The notes: a model not told the origin generated them from the sequence alone. Counted from the first letter of the stretch, positions 44,864 through 56,441 are shown. The stretch: DNA of 64,000 nt from Glycine soja (GCF_004193775.1 NC_041008.1:12419731-12483730); one strand, 5' to 3'. Numbers and translations: made by a program.

Positions 44864-46566
44864 TGTTGGATCGAGTGGCCTCAGAATAATTAAGAAGGGG
44901 AGGTTGAATTAATTATTCCTAAACCTTTACTAATTAAAAATTACTCTTCTAAGGCTTTTACTAAATTGTTAAGAGAATGAGGACTAGAAGAGAAACTTAA
45001 CAGAAAGTAAAAGCGTAAATTAAATGCACAACGGAAAGTAAAAGAGTAGGGAAGAAAGAAACAAACACACAAGAGTTTTTATACTGGTTCGGCAACAACC
45101 CGTGCCTACATCCAGTCCCCAAGTGACCTACGGTCCTTGAGATTTCTTTCAACCTTGTAAAAATCCTTTTACAAGCAAAGATCCACAAGGGAAGTACCCT
45201 CCCTTGTTCTCTTTGAAACCCTAGTGGATGTACCCTCCACTAGAACTGATCCGCAAGAGATGTACCCTCTACTTGTACCACAAAGGATGTACCCTCTACT
45301 TGTACCCTCTCTTGTTCTCAGTCAAACCCAAGTAGATGTACCCTCTACCTGTACCACAAAGGATGTACCCTCCAATGTGTTAAGACAAAGATCTTAGGCG
45401 GTTAAACCTTTGATACTTTGTGAATGGGGATACAAAAGAATTCTCAGGCGATTAGTCCTTTGAACACTTTTGTATTAGGGAAAGGGAAGAATAAAAAATT
45501 TCTCAGACTGTGTCGTTTTGAATTCTTTGACAAGGGAGAAGGGAGACACAAAAGAATTCAGGCGGATAGTCCTTTGTTCTTTTGGAAAAGGGAGAAGAGA
45601 GACACAAAAAGAATTCAGGCGGTTAGTCCTCGGCGAATTCTTTTTGGCAATGGGAGAAGAGAATGAAAAGATGAATAGCACAAGTTTTCAAGGTTTGAAA
45701 AACCAGAAAACTTCAGAAAGCTTTTGGTACAAAGAAGAAGAAGAAATTCAAGGCTTGTAAAGGATTGTATGAATAAGTGTAAAAAAAGTGTCTAGAAAAG
45801 CAAATCAAAGCCTTGCTTTTATAGACTCTTCATGTCTGGCCAAGACAACCATTAGAAGAGTTATGACTTTTAGAAAAACTTAAAAACCAATTTGAAAAAG
45901 TCAAAAACTATTTGAAGAGTTACATCTTTTGATTTATTCAGAAACAGTAACTAGTAATCGATTACCAAATAAGTGTAATCGATTACACAAAGCTTTTATG
46001 TGAAAGGATGTGACTCTTCATATTTGAATTTGAATTTTAACGTTCAAAGGCACTGGTAATCGATTACCAAAACAAGGTAATCGATTACAACTTTTTGAAA
46101 TTAATTGGAACATTGTAAATTCAATTTGAAAAATATTTCAAAACAATTTTGCTACTGGTAATTGATTACAACAATCTGGTAATCGATTACCAGAGAGTAA
46201 AAACTCTTTGGTAAACATGTGTTGAGAAAAATCATGTGCTACTCAATTTTTGAGAAAAACTTTTCATACTTATCTTGAATAAGTCGTCTCTTGATTCCGG
46301 AATCTTGAGTCTTGAATCTTGATCTTGATTCTTGAGATCTTGAACCTTGAATCTTGATTCTTGACTCTAAACTTTCTTCTTGAGTCTTGAATTCTTCTTG
46401 ATTCTTATCTTGAACTCTTGAAATGTTCTTGATTCACTTGAGTTGTTCTTTGATTGATCTTTGAGCTTTTTGTCATCACCTTTCTCATCATCTTTTGTTA
46501 TCATCATTGTTATCATGAAAACACCTTTGAATCACCTTTGATTCACCATGAAGCTTTGCTTCTACA
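44864..46566 (-). repeat. element B 3' LTR
   Basis: TGTTGGATCG...TGCTTCTACA. It contains TATA (GTCTATAAAAGC complement, about 45817), palindromes at 45955-46195, GGCGGTTAGTCC repeats and the stem-loop core near 45078-45120. Confidence 0.9.
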
Positions 46567-46580
46567 ATCTCCCCATTTTT
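46567..46580 (-). other. element B polypurine tract
   Basis: Minus-strand AAAAATGGGGAGAT next to the 3' LTR: the element A tract with one G replaced by T. A second, unmutated AAAGGGGGAG tract lies near 46650. Confidence 0.75.
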
Positions 46581-47003
46581 GATGATGACAACTTCTGAAA
46601 TCAAGAAACACGCATACACTTCTTCCTAGTCGATCACTCACATAAATTCTCCCCCTTTGTTTTTGAATTTATGCTTATCTTAAAAATAAGTTGATTACTC
46701 ATGTGAATTATTGATTTAATCCCATTTCTCTCCCTCTTTGGCATCAACAAAAAAGCCAATGTGTGTATCAAACAAATATAACTTAAACATCCATACAATG
46801 TTCATGAAAAAATATCAATCAAATCATGAAGCAAGAAGCAAGAAGCAACAATCATTATCAAATCCACATAGCCAAATAACATACTTAATATTTGTTCAAA
46901 CATACCATGCAAATAGGGAAATAGTAAATTGTTCAAATACCATAATAATATAGCCAAAATACAAGGCTGAAAATCAAAGTAGTAATAATATTAAAATATG
47001 ATT

Positions 47004-48104
47004 CTAAGATGATGTTGGCGGCGGTGGTGGAAGATCGAAGCTTGACCGGATGTAAGATACATCTTCTTCAACCTTTTTCATTCTTGACTCCATTTCATTG
47101 AAGCACATATCCACTTGCAATTCCAAAGTATCAAACCTCTCACCAACAAAGGTTTGAAGACCATCAAACCTTTCCAAAATCTTTGAAAGAAGAGATGAAT
47201 CTTCATGTCCTTCTCCACCAACATTTCTAGCACCCTTCTTTACCCAAGAGCCATCATGCTCCTTAATATAACCAAAGGATGCTATGATTGAAGCGCCTAT
47301 AAGGAATGATCTCTTGATTGGAACATAGGGTTCAGAATCAAGAGGGATGTTGAAGTGTTGAAGGAAAAGGGTAATAAGATGAGGATAAGGCAAAGGGGCA
47401 TTTAATCGCAATGCCTTATGCATGCGATATCTAACAAGGTGTGCCCAATCAATTTGTAAACCTTTATGAAAGGTCCACATGACAATGAGATCTTCTTCAG
47501 AAACCTGGGCAAGGTTTGAAGATCTAGGAAGCAAAATGCGAACAATAAGGTAATGGAGGATGCGGCTTTCAAAAGCCAATGATCCGACAAGAAGCCTTCC
47601 GGTCATATCCGCTTGGTTGGTGCAAACCAACCGGCGAGCATCATGCACAAAAAAATTGAATTTCCAATCATTAATCAGTACACCCTCAAAAGGTACACCT
47701 TCACTAGGAAATTTTGTTAAATCATAAAATAAGGATTGGTCAATGACCATCTTAATCCCATAAATTTCAGACATTAGGGTACCTTCATGGATTTCTAAAT
47801 TAGAATAAAAAGCTTTGACTAAATCAGAATAAACAGGTAGTTTTAGAGACATGAATGGAATAAGATTGGAGTCTTCAAATGCTTGAAAGCATTCAAAATT
47901 CTCATTTGAGAAGAACTCCATATCTATGAATTTTGGGTCTATAATGGAACGAGAGGAAAAGAGGTTTGTGTACCGTATACGCTGTTCCTCTGATGAGAAC
48001 AATGATCCAAAGGGAATGGAGGGAGGAATTGGAGTTTCCTGTGACCCGGAATGCCGCTGACTCCGACTTGAAGTGCCTTTCCGCTTCTTCGATGGTTCTG
48101 CCAT
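47004..48104 (-). CDS. element B ORF2, putative plant transposon-protein domain, intact
   Basis: A 366-residue frame without a stop, ATG at 48104. Order: basic N-terminus with MAEPSKKRKGTSSRSQRH (possible nuclear signal); Ser/Pro stretch; domain of about 200 residues with LKLPVYSDLVKAFYSNLEIH, ARRLVCTNQADMTGRLLVGS and HYLIVRILLPRSSNLAQV; a YPHLITLFLQHFNIPLD segment; a coiled coil (KILERFDGLQTFVGERFDTL); and a Pro-rich end. It is collinear with element A ORF2 and replaces pol. I believe it belongs to the putative plant transposon-protein family found in several plant elements; no catalytic motif is evident. It could be a captured gene, an envelope-position accessory gene or a structural protein. 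Function unknown. Confidence 0.85.
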   Translation of the reverse strand: MAEPSKKRKGTSSRSQRHSGSQETPIPPSIPFGSLFSSEEQRIRYTNLFSSRSIIDPKFIDMEFFSNENFECFQAFEDSNLIPFMSLKLPVYSDLVKAFYSNLEIHEGTLMSEIYGIKMVIDQSLFYDLTKFPSEGVPFEGVLINDWKFNFFVHDARRLVCTNQADMTGRLLVGSLAFESRILHYLIVRILLPRSSNLAQVSEEDLIVMWTFHKGLQIDWAHLVRYRMHKALRLNAPLPYPHLITLFLQHFNIPLDSEPYVPIKRSFLIGASIIASFGYIKEHDGSWVKKGARNVGGEGHEDSSLLSKILERFDGLQTFVGERFDTLELQVDMCFNEMESRMKKVEEDVSYIRSSFDLPPPPPTSS

Positions 48105-48281
48105 TTGTGGAGTTTTTTCAAGATTTCAATCGGTTCAAATGAAAATTAGTGAAAAAAATGAAGTTTGGGCTTTGTGAGGAGTGATTGGGACAAGAATTGA
48201 GTGAGATATGGCTGGAAGAAAATTTGGGGGCGAGGGTTTTCGAGAAAGAAAAGAGTTGCAGGTTTCAGAATTTGAAATCTG

Positions 48282-48404
48282 AATATATAGGTGCAGGGAC
48301 GCGTTGTAATCGATTACACAATTTGGTAATTGATTACCAGAGAGCCACATTGCCAGAAATAACTGCTTGTAATCGATTACACTATTATAGTAATCGATTA
48401 CCAG
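48282..48404 (-). promoter_or_regulatory. element B candidate ORF2 promoter with four palindromes
   Basis: Four palindromic sites (GTAATCGATTAC at about 48306 and 48369, GTAATTGATTACC at 48326, GTAATCGATTACC at 48390) lie upstream, on the minus strand, of a TATA-like CTATATATTC (48282-48291), about 180 bases before the ORF2 ATG. The order copies the U3 of the LTR. Confidence 0.55.
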
Positions 48405-48872
48405 TGGTTATTTTAGCCAAAAAAAAAAAATAGAAGGCTTTCTAGGAGAGAAGAAGTTTTGAGTTACTATCAAAATACTTTTTTTATGAAAACTATATTT
48501 GAAAATACTTTATGAATAATTATCAATCATGTAATTCACATATCATATCATGCAAAAACATTAAAACATGTAGATAATCAATTTTATCAATAACAATTAA
48601 AACACAAGTATGAAGAATATTGATTTTACTTAAATATATGAATGAATATTTCATGCAAATAAGATGAAATCAATCAAGAAAATATACTTAGGATTTCAAA
48701 CAATCAAAAGAAAAACAAATAAAGAATTGTTAGTCATCATAATCAAATTGTTTGAATAAAAATTTCAACTTTAAGAGAAATTTTAATAAGATAATGGTTT
48801 TGATATTACCTTTTTCAAGATTAAAGTGTCTAGATCTTCAAAGATGAGGATCATGCTTTTTCTCCTTGTTTT

Positions 48873-49964
48873 TCATTCTTGAGAGATGTTCTCGTCACTT
48901 TCATAATCTTTGGTTAGAAGATTAATCTCCTTTTCTGAACCATCGGATGAATCATTGTCATCCCATGCAATGTATGCTTTCTTAGTTCTTCTTTCATCAA
49001 ATCTTTTCTTTTCACTTTTCTCTGACCATTCTTCATTTGAAGGACAGTTGGCCTTGATGTAACCAATTTGGTTGCATTTGTAACACCTAAGGACTTGAGA
49101 ATCATCTTGTGATTTTCTTCCATTATTGAAATTCTGACGCCTGTCAATTCTTCTTTTCTTGATGAATTTCTGAAATTTCTTAACAAAGAAAGAAAAATCT
49201 TCTTCATCATCTGAATCTTCTTCTTCTTTTTCTTCTTGTATTGAAGATGAGGCTTTAAGGGCTATGCTTATCTTCTTTTTGTCATTTTCTTCATTCTGAT
49301 TGAGACGTTGAAGTTCCATCTCGTGTTCCTGCAATTTACCAAATAAAGTGGCAAGAGACATGGAAGAGAGATCTTTGCTTTTAGAAATAGCAGTTACCTT
49401 GGGCTACCATTTCCTACTTAAACATCTTAAAACTTTATTAATTAAATCTTCATTAGGAAAGATTTTTCCTGAAGATGCAAGATGGTTTACTATATGTGTA
49501 AATCTTTTTTGCAAACTATGAATATTTTCATTTGGGTTCATCCTAAATAATTCATATTCATGGGTAAGGGTATTTATTCTAGACCTTTTTACATCTGTGG
49601 TTCCTTCATGGGTTAACTGGAGAGTATCCCACATATCCTTGGCATTAGTACAATTTGACACTCTAAAGTACTCATCTATCCCTAGGGCTGAAGTGATGAT
49701 GTTTTTGGCTTTGAGATTGTACTGGATTTTTCACTTATCTTCTTTTGTCCACTGATCTCTAGGTTTTTGGGTTATAGTGCTAGTGCTTACATCTACTATA
49801 CTGGGTATATGTGGTCCTAATTCTATTGCTTCCCAAATATTTAGATCTATGACTTCAATGAATATCTGCATGCGGGTTTTCCAATAATGGTAACCCTCAC
49901 CATTGAAAATGGGTGGTCTGTGAATGGAATTTCCTTCCGGAAACAAGGGATTTGAGGAGGCCAT
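48873..49964 (-). pseudogene. element B gag, two nonsense codons
   Basis: 364 codons in one frame from MASSNPLFPEGNSIHRPPIF, collinear with element A gag. Stops lie at 49731-49733 and 49404-49406, with no frameshift. The zinc knuckle reads CYKCNQIGYIKANC, so its His is replaced by Tyr, a different damage from that in element A. The frame ends with an acidic tail (DSSDGSEKEINLLTKDYESD), with no protease behind it. Confidence 0.88.
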
Positions 49965-50000
49965 TTATCTTGAAGTGGTTAGACTTTCTACAAGAAACCT

Positions 50001-50012
50001 GCTCTGATACCA
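50001..50012 (-). other. element B primer-binding site (tRNA-iMet)
   Basis: Minus-strand TGGTATCAGAGC, two bases from the 5' LTR, identical to that of element A. Confidence 0.92.
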
Positions 50013-50014
50013 CT

Positions 50015-51678
50015 TGTAGGATCGAGTGGCCTCAGAATAATTATGAAGGGGGGTGGGGTTGAATTAATTATTCCTAAACCTTTACTAATTAAAAATTACT
50101 CTTCTAAGGCTTTTACTAAATTGTTAAGAGAATGAGGAGTAGAAGAGAAACTTAACAGAAGTAAAAGCGGAAATTAAATGCACAGCGGAAAGTAAAAGAG
50201 TAGGGAAGAATGAAACAAACACACAAGAGTTTTTATACTGGTTCGACAACAACCCGTGCCAACATCCAGTCCCCAAGTGACCTGCGGTCCTTGAGATTTT
50301 TTTCAACCTTGTAAAAATCCTTTTACAAGCAAAGATCCACAAGGGATGTACCCTCCCTTGTTCTCTTTGAAACCCTAGTGGATGTACCCTCCACTAGAAC
50401 TGATCCACAAGAGATGCACCCTCTCTTGTTCTCAGTCAAACCCAAGTAGATGTACCCTCTACTTGTACCACAAAGGATGTACCCTCCAATGTGTTAAGAC
50501 AAAGATCTCAGGCGGTTAAACCTTTGATACTTTGTGAATGGGGATACAAAAGAATTCTCAGGCGATTAGTCCTTTGAACACTTTTGTATTAGAGAAAAGG
50601 AAGAATCAAAAGAATTTTCAGACTGTGTCATTTTGAATTCTTTGACAAGGGAGAAGAGAAACACAAAAGAATTCAGGCGGTTAGTCCTTTGTTCTTTTGG
50701 AAAAGGGAGAAGAGAGACACAAAAAGAATTCAGGCAGTTAGTCCTTGGCGAATTCTTTTTGGCAATGGGAGAAGAGAATGAAAAGATGAATAGCACAAGT
50801 TTTCAAGTTTGAAAAACCAAAAAACTTCAGAAAGCTTTTGGTACAAAGAAGAAGAAGAAGTTCAAAGAGATTCAAGGCTTGTAAAGGATTGTATGAATAA
50901 GTGTAAAAAAAGTGTCTAGAAAAGCAAATCAAAGCCTTGCTTTTATAGACTCTTCATGTCTGGCCAAGACAACCATTAGAAGAGTTATGACTTTTAGAAA
51001 AACTTAAAAACCAATTTGAAAAAGTCAAAAACTATTTGAAGAGTTACATCTTTTGATTTATTCAGAAACAGTCACTGGTAATCGATTACCAAATAAGTGT
51101 AATCGATTACACAAAGCTTTTATGTGAAAGGATATAACTCTTCACATTTGAATTTGAATTTCAACGTTCAAAGGCACTGGTAATCGATTACCAAAACATT
51201 GTAATCGATTATAGCTTTTTAAAATTAATTGGAACGTTGTAAATTCAATTTGAAAACTTTTTCAAAACAATTTTGCTACTGGTAATCGATTACAACAATC
51301 TGGTAATCGATTACCAGAGAGTAAAAACTCTTTGGTAAACATGTTTTGAGAAAAATCATGTGCTACTCAATTTTTGAGAAAAACTTTTCATACTTATCTT
51401 GAATAAGCCTTCTCTTGATTCTTGAATCTTGAGTCTTGAATCTTGATCTTGATTCTTGAGATCTTGAACCTTGAATCTTGATTCTTGACTCTAAACTTTC
51501 TTCTTGAGTCTTGAATTCTTCTTGATTCTTATCTTGAACTCTTGAAATGTTCTTGATTCACTTGAGTTGTTCTTTGATTGATCTTTGAGCTTTTTGTCAT
51601 CACCTTTGTCATCGTTTTTTGTTATCATCAAAACACCTTTGAATCACCTTTGATTCACCATGAAGCTTTGCTTTTACA
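50015..51678 (-). repeat. element B 5' LTR
   Basis: TGTAGGATCG...GCTTTTACA on the plus strand. It is nearly identical to the 3' LTR apart from the 39-base repeat difference and scattered substitutions. Palindromes lie at 51077-51315, the TATA element near 50941, and GGCGGTTAGTCC repeats at about 50505-50745. Confidence 0.9.
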
Positions 51679-52640
51679 GGGGTTGGTGGAGTGTCATAAA
51701 ATCCATAATCTTTATAGAGACAAGGGACCCATATTCTTCTATAATCATTTTCATATCAATCATTATATCATAAAACTAGAGTATAATCATAGATAACCTC
51801 AGAAATCAAACTATCTTAAAGTTGTTGGCCGCACTTCTTGTTCCTATTGAACATAACTTCCCTTTATTAAATAAAACTAGATACATGAGTTAAGCATGGG
51901 TTTTTATAATCAACCCTTCATAATAATCAATGTCAATATTGCCATTTATTTTCTGATTATTATCTATGTCTACTTTTGTTCATAATGAATAGGACCAAAA
52001 TGAAGAACATTGCAAAGTGAATAAAAGACCATAACAAAAGCATAAATAAACCATAAACAAAGTAGTATCAAATTGAAACATGAAAAAATTACTTAAAAAC
52101 CCCATCTTGAATTCAACAATTGTAAAACTAAATGACAAACAAATTTCAAATTACAATTTTTTACTTTTTACTCTCAGGTTTCATTTCCCTTGATGAGTCC
52201 AGTGTACATTCCCTTCAAACAACTCAAACAACATAAATGACTTTGTTCTAAGGTCTCCCCAATCTTACTAGACTCTGAAAGCCAAATCAACAACCACCAT
52301 TACTCTGAACCTAGTTTATTCTAAGTAAAATGTACACTTGAAACCAAAATTGTAGTCATTCTCAAAGAAAAACAAAATTGTACAACCCTAGACAATAAAC
52401 AGTCCACAACATCACATTCGTGCTGCACAATTAAACTCAACAAAAAAAGCATAGTAATGACAACATGTAGGAGGCACCAGTAAAGAGTAAAAATGGATTG
52501 CATTTGACATGCTCAAATAATATGAATTCACCAAGACAAATGAATGCAGGGAGCCACACAAAATCTTTGAATAGCAGTTAAACTTATACTATCAACAAAA
52601 AAGCACTTTAACTAATTACATGTTTACCTTTAACTAGGCA
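51679..52640. other. CACTA-3 interior, no gene seen
   Basis: AT-rich intron-like sequence between element B and the CACTA-3 leader. No supported gene. Confidence 0.4.
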
Positions 52641-52860
52641 CTTCAACAGCAATGGAAGCCTCAGACAACCGTCGCGAAAGAAGGGCGATGCAGTAGTCGA
52701 TATGGTTGGTGACGCGGTGGCGGACAATGGGCGGCTCGGTGGTGGAAAGCGGGCAGCAAAGTGGCTTGAGGCACATGCGCATGGGTTCTAGGGGGGTTCC
52801 AAGAGAGAGAAGGTTAAGAGAAGTTGAAGTGAGCTCCAGAGACAGAGAGACGGGTATTTT
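52641..52860 (-). other. CACTA-3 GC-rich 5' leader
   Basis: A GC-rich block just inside the terminal repeats, matching the position of leaders in CACTA-1 and CACTA-4. Transcription would run leftward. No convincing coding frame. Confidence 0.45.
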
Positions 52861-53080
52861 TTAAAAACCTCAAATAAAATCGATGTTGAAATGTATTGTA
52901 AAATTGATTTTTAAAAATTGATGTTAAAATTCTTCTTTTAACATCATTTTATCTAAAACTAATGTTAACGATAACATTTTATTTACAAAAACGAAAGATG
53001 TTACTATACATTATGTAACATTGATTTTTATCCGAATCAATGTTAACAGAAAGATGTTAAAACCTATTTTTACATGAGTG
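52861..53080 (-). repeat. CACTA-3 5' terminus
   Basis: Decayed AACATCGG-type repeats (ATCGATGTTGAAA, AACTAATGTTAACG, ATCAATGTTAACAG) end at AACCTATTTTTACATGAGTG. The complement, CACTCATGTAAAAATAGG, is a CACTA-like terminal repeat, so this is the right-hand (5') end of CACTA-3. The left end is not certain. Confidence 0.65.
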
Positions 53081-54300
53081 TTATTTCCTTAATGACTAAA
53101 TGGTTTATTTGATTCTTTATCTTATTCTTTGTTTTAGTTTCTTTTATCTTTTAAAATGTTTAATTTTTTCGTTTATCTTATTTTTTGGTTCAATATAATC
53201 TTTTATATTTTGAAAAGTTCAATGTGATCATTTATCTTATTTTTTATTTAATTTATCCCTTTATCTTATTTTTTTTTATTTGGTCCTTCAGTCTATTTAA
53301 AATTGGCATCGCTAATCATGTAAAAATGAATTTTTTTGGTTAAGTTTTCTCCCCTTCCCCTCCACTTCATCTTAAATGGTCTCAAAGATCAAATTAAACG
53401 AAAAAATAAGATAAATGATCAAAATAAATTTTTTAAATCATAAAAGATTAAAATTAACCATTAAATAAGATAAATGACAAAATTGAAAATTTTTAAAGAT
53501 AAAGAACAAACTAAATAAAAATAAATAAAATAAAAAATTAAATACATCGTTTGTTCTTTCTTAATTTATTTTACTTTTCTATAAGTGTTTATGAATGCTT
53601 ATAAAGTTAATAGAAATTTTTTTGAAAGTTGAGGTTCATAAATTAATCATAATTTATATAAAAAGGTTTTATTTATTTTATTTTATTTGTTGTAAGTATT
53701 TGTTAAAAAATTATCTTATTAATTGGAATATTTAAGTGTATTTATAATTCGAATCTTTTAGATACTTGGATTTTTTTTAAATCTAGATCAAGATGCTTAA
53801 AATTTCAATCTTTCCCCAGGTTACTTTTGACGCTAACAAGTAAAATAATAATAATAATACAATTCCTCAATTATGGGCTCTTGGGGTATCACAATTTCCA
53901 AACGTCCGATGTTGAGCTTGGAGAATCACAATCTTCACACATACTCTTTAGACTCAATTGAGGCAATCGCTTCTTGCACCAAAATTGGTTCCTGCACCCT
54001 ATCAAAAAACTAAAGAGATATGGAAGTAACACCCAATTAGTTCGGCCAAAGATCATAGATCTCAAAGAATTAGAGGAGAGTACTATAAAAGTAACTCATT
54101 GTATAAAATAATTGATTAAAAGATACAATCCACGGTACCTAAGTGTTCTATATATAGAGCTTATTTTTAACTAACTAATATTAGGGTGTATTTGGAACAA
54201 TTAAGAATATTAGATTATTTCAATAATCAATTATTCTTATAATATAATTGATTATAATTAGAATCTTTTTTTGTTTGGGTAAGTTTGTTGAAAAATTATT
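53081..54300. other. no gene seen
   Basis: AT-rich spacer with several degenerate TTTATCTTATTT-like stretches. 53860-54190 has some LTR-like character but no recognisable ends. Confidence 0.35.
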
Positions 54301-54450
54301 TAAGGTCAAAATATGTTTTTAGTCCTTATAAATATCGAAATTGAAATTCGTCTGATCCCTACAAAATTTCGGTATGTTTTTTGTTTTCGCAAAATTAAAA
54401 TGTGTCCAATTTTAGTCTAAACCTATGTGGCAGATGGCCATGAAAACAAA
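54301..54450. repeat. MULE-like terminal repeat
   Basis: GGTCAAAATATGTTTTTAGT and the following CCTTATAAATATCG resemble a common legume MULE terminal repeat. The matching right end is not found in the window. Confidence 0.45.
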
Positions 54451-54499
54451 TGAGTTCATTAACCAACCAATACCCAAACAAGTGTCAATGCTCCAACCC

Positions 54500-55260
54500 T
54501 CTCCCTTGAATCCATGGTGATTTAGCCTTACAAGTCAACAAGCACTGCACGCCCGACGACGCCTACACCATGGAGTCTATCGACAATGACCCCTTTGCGG
54601 CATTGAGCGACCATATCATTGTCAATGTGGAGATCCACTAGCACATGAAACATATCTACATGCTCAACATCACTGTTGTCAACCATGACAATTCCACGAA
54701 CGTGTTCAAGTGCATCCGCATCGTCAACTAGATCGTGAGCATTGTGGTCACGGTGTGCAACAACTTCGACAACACGCCGAAGAAGCTTAGTACGCCAAGA
54801 TCTACATGGAGGCGAAGGTAAATGTCGAGATCTGCTTGTGGAGCCCATGGCGGTGGAGATGAATGTCGAGATATGCTTGCACATGGAGCTTGGGTTGGAG
54901 CTAGTTCGAATCGGGCAAGTTGAGTTGGAGTAGAATCAGGTTCGAACAACAACTTTGGGTGGTTTGTTTGTTGAAATCAGTATGTTGTAGTTGTGTTGTT
55001 TGTTGGAATCGTGAAAAAGCCATCGAAGCTAACGATTTAGGCGCATGTCCCCATGCCAACAAAGGTGGGGACATCGTCGTCAATAACCCCCTCATTATTG
55101 TGCGCACCATTACCACCATGGCGCCAACCACCCTACCTCGTCTCCTCCGCGTCATGGTGCCACCTGAACAATTGAGTCCCATCACCATGCGCACCTTTGC
55201 ATCCTCAACTCCCCGATGCCACAAGATTCGTGTGTGGCCTCAACTCCCCTGCAATAACTA
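54500..55260. other. GC-rich fragment of unknown gene-like sequence
   Basis: Clearly GC-richer than its surroundings, with open frames on both strands (118 codons on minus, 54528-54884; 113 on plus, 54920-55261) that I do not recognise. In-frame stops interrupt the plus-strand reading near 54640 and 54730. It lies next to a MULE-like end, so it may be captured host sequence. Confidence 0.35.
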
Positions 55261-55268
55261 GATCCCCT

Positions 55269-56143
55269 TGTAGAAGCAAAGATATTTTGATGTTTTGGTG
55301 ATGCTAAAGGAACGCGCTTCTCAAGTTTTATTCAAGACAAGAATCCAAGATATCCAAGAAATTCAAGAGATATGATCAAGATAATTTCTAGAGTCTTAGG
55401 AAGAAAATTCCAAGTTGAAATAACAAAAGATTTGGCCAAAGGATTTAACTTAAAATGTTTTTTTAAGAGTTTTACTTGTCAGTAAGTATTTCTGACAATA
55501 TTCCTCAAAAATCACATCTTCTCATTTAACTTTTGAATGGCTATCAAAGGCCTATATATATGTGACTTGGGCACGAAATTTTCTCAGAGTTTTACTTGTC
55601 CAAAAAGTCTTATCCTCTCAAAAGATTCAAAGTGTCTTATCTTCTAAAATTCCTTGGCCAAAACATTTGCAATTCAATAAGAAATTATTTGAGTGCTTCA
55701 TTGTACAATCTATCTCTTTTAAGAGAGATTTCTTCTTCTCTTCTTCTTACTCAAGGAAAGTGATTAAGGGACCGAGGGTCTCTTGTTGTAAAGCGATCTG
55801 AACACAAAGGAAGGGTTGTCCTTGTGTGGTTCAGAACTTGTAAAAGGTTTTTACAAGATAGTGAAATTCTCAAGCGGGTTGCTTGGGGACTGGACATAGG
55901 CACAAGGGTGTGGCCGAACCAGTATAAAATTGAGTTTGCACTTTCTCTTCCCTTAAACTCCTTTATTTATTATTATTTATCTTTTGCATTAAGGAAGTTT
56001 AGGTTGAATTGAATTATACTAATTCATAAATGGGAACATTGATATTATCATTAAAGAAGAATAAAACTTTAATTGGGGAAATAGTTTATGATATCTTAAT
56101 TTAAACCCCCCTTCTTAAGATATGTGAGGCCACGTGTCTAACA
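55269..56143 (+). repeat. solo LTR with perfect CCCCT duplication
   Basis: 875 bases, TGTAGAAGCAAAG...GTGTCTAACA, flanked by CCCCT at 55264-55268 and 56144-56148. It shares the GTAGAAGCAA start, the GAGGCCAC...AACA end and the ACTGG...CCAGT stem-loop core (about 55890-55922) with the A/B family, but is much shorter and lacks its palindromes. Confidence 0.9.
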
Positions 56144-56148
56144 CCCCT

Positions 56149-56364
56149 CTTCATTTTTTTGTTCTGCTTTGTGTGTGTTTGTTCTAGGTATTGGCTTTTA
56201 TGGTTGAGAACTTCAAAGAAGATGAAGAAGGTTAAAGAAGAATGGAAGAATTTTGAATATTTCAATATTTAGAGGGATGAAAAAAATATTTTATCCATTA
56301 TTTAAAGATAATTATTTTTATTTGAAGGTAGCAAAAAGATCAGTTTTTACATAAAATTTCAAAA

Positions 56365-56441
<77 letters not shown>

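Larger units (their letters stand above)
44864..51678 (-). mobile_element. LTR retrotransposon B: gag + intact ORF2, no pol
   Basis: 6815 bases, a sister of element A with the same order on the minus strand: 5' LTR, iMet primer site, gag, ORF2, polypurine tract, 3' LTR. The flanks are GGGGC (44859-44863) and GGGGT (51679-51683), a 5-bp duplication with one mismatch. The LTRs are 1703 and 1664 bases. The 39-base difference is an expansion of GTACCCTC units near 45265-45305. No pol domains anywhere. Confidence 0.88.

Noticed and set aside
25536..53080. Treating 25536 and 53080 as the two ends of one giant CACTA element
   Set aside because: 25536 pairs with 27762 through an exact AAT duplication and matching subterminal repeats, so it belongs to the smaller CACTA-4.
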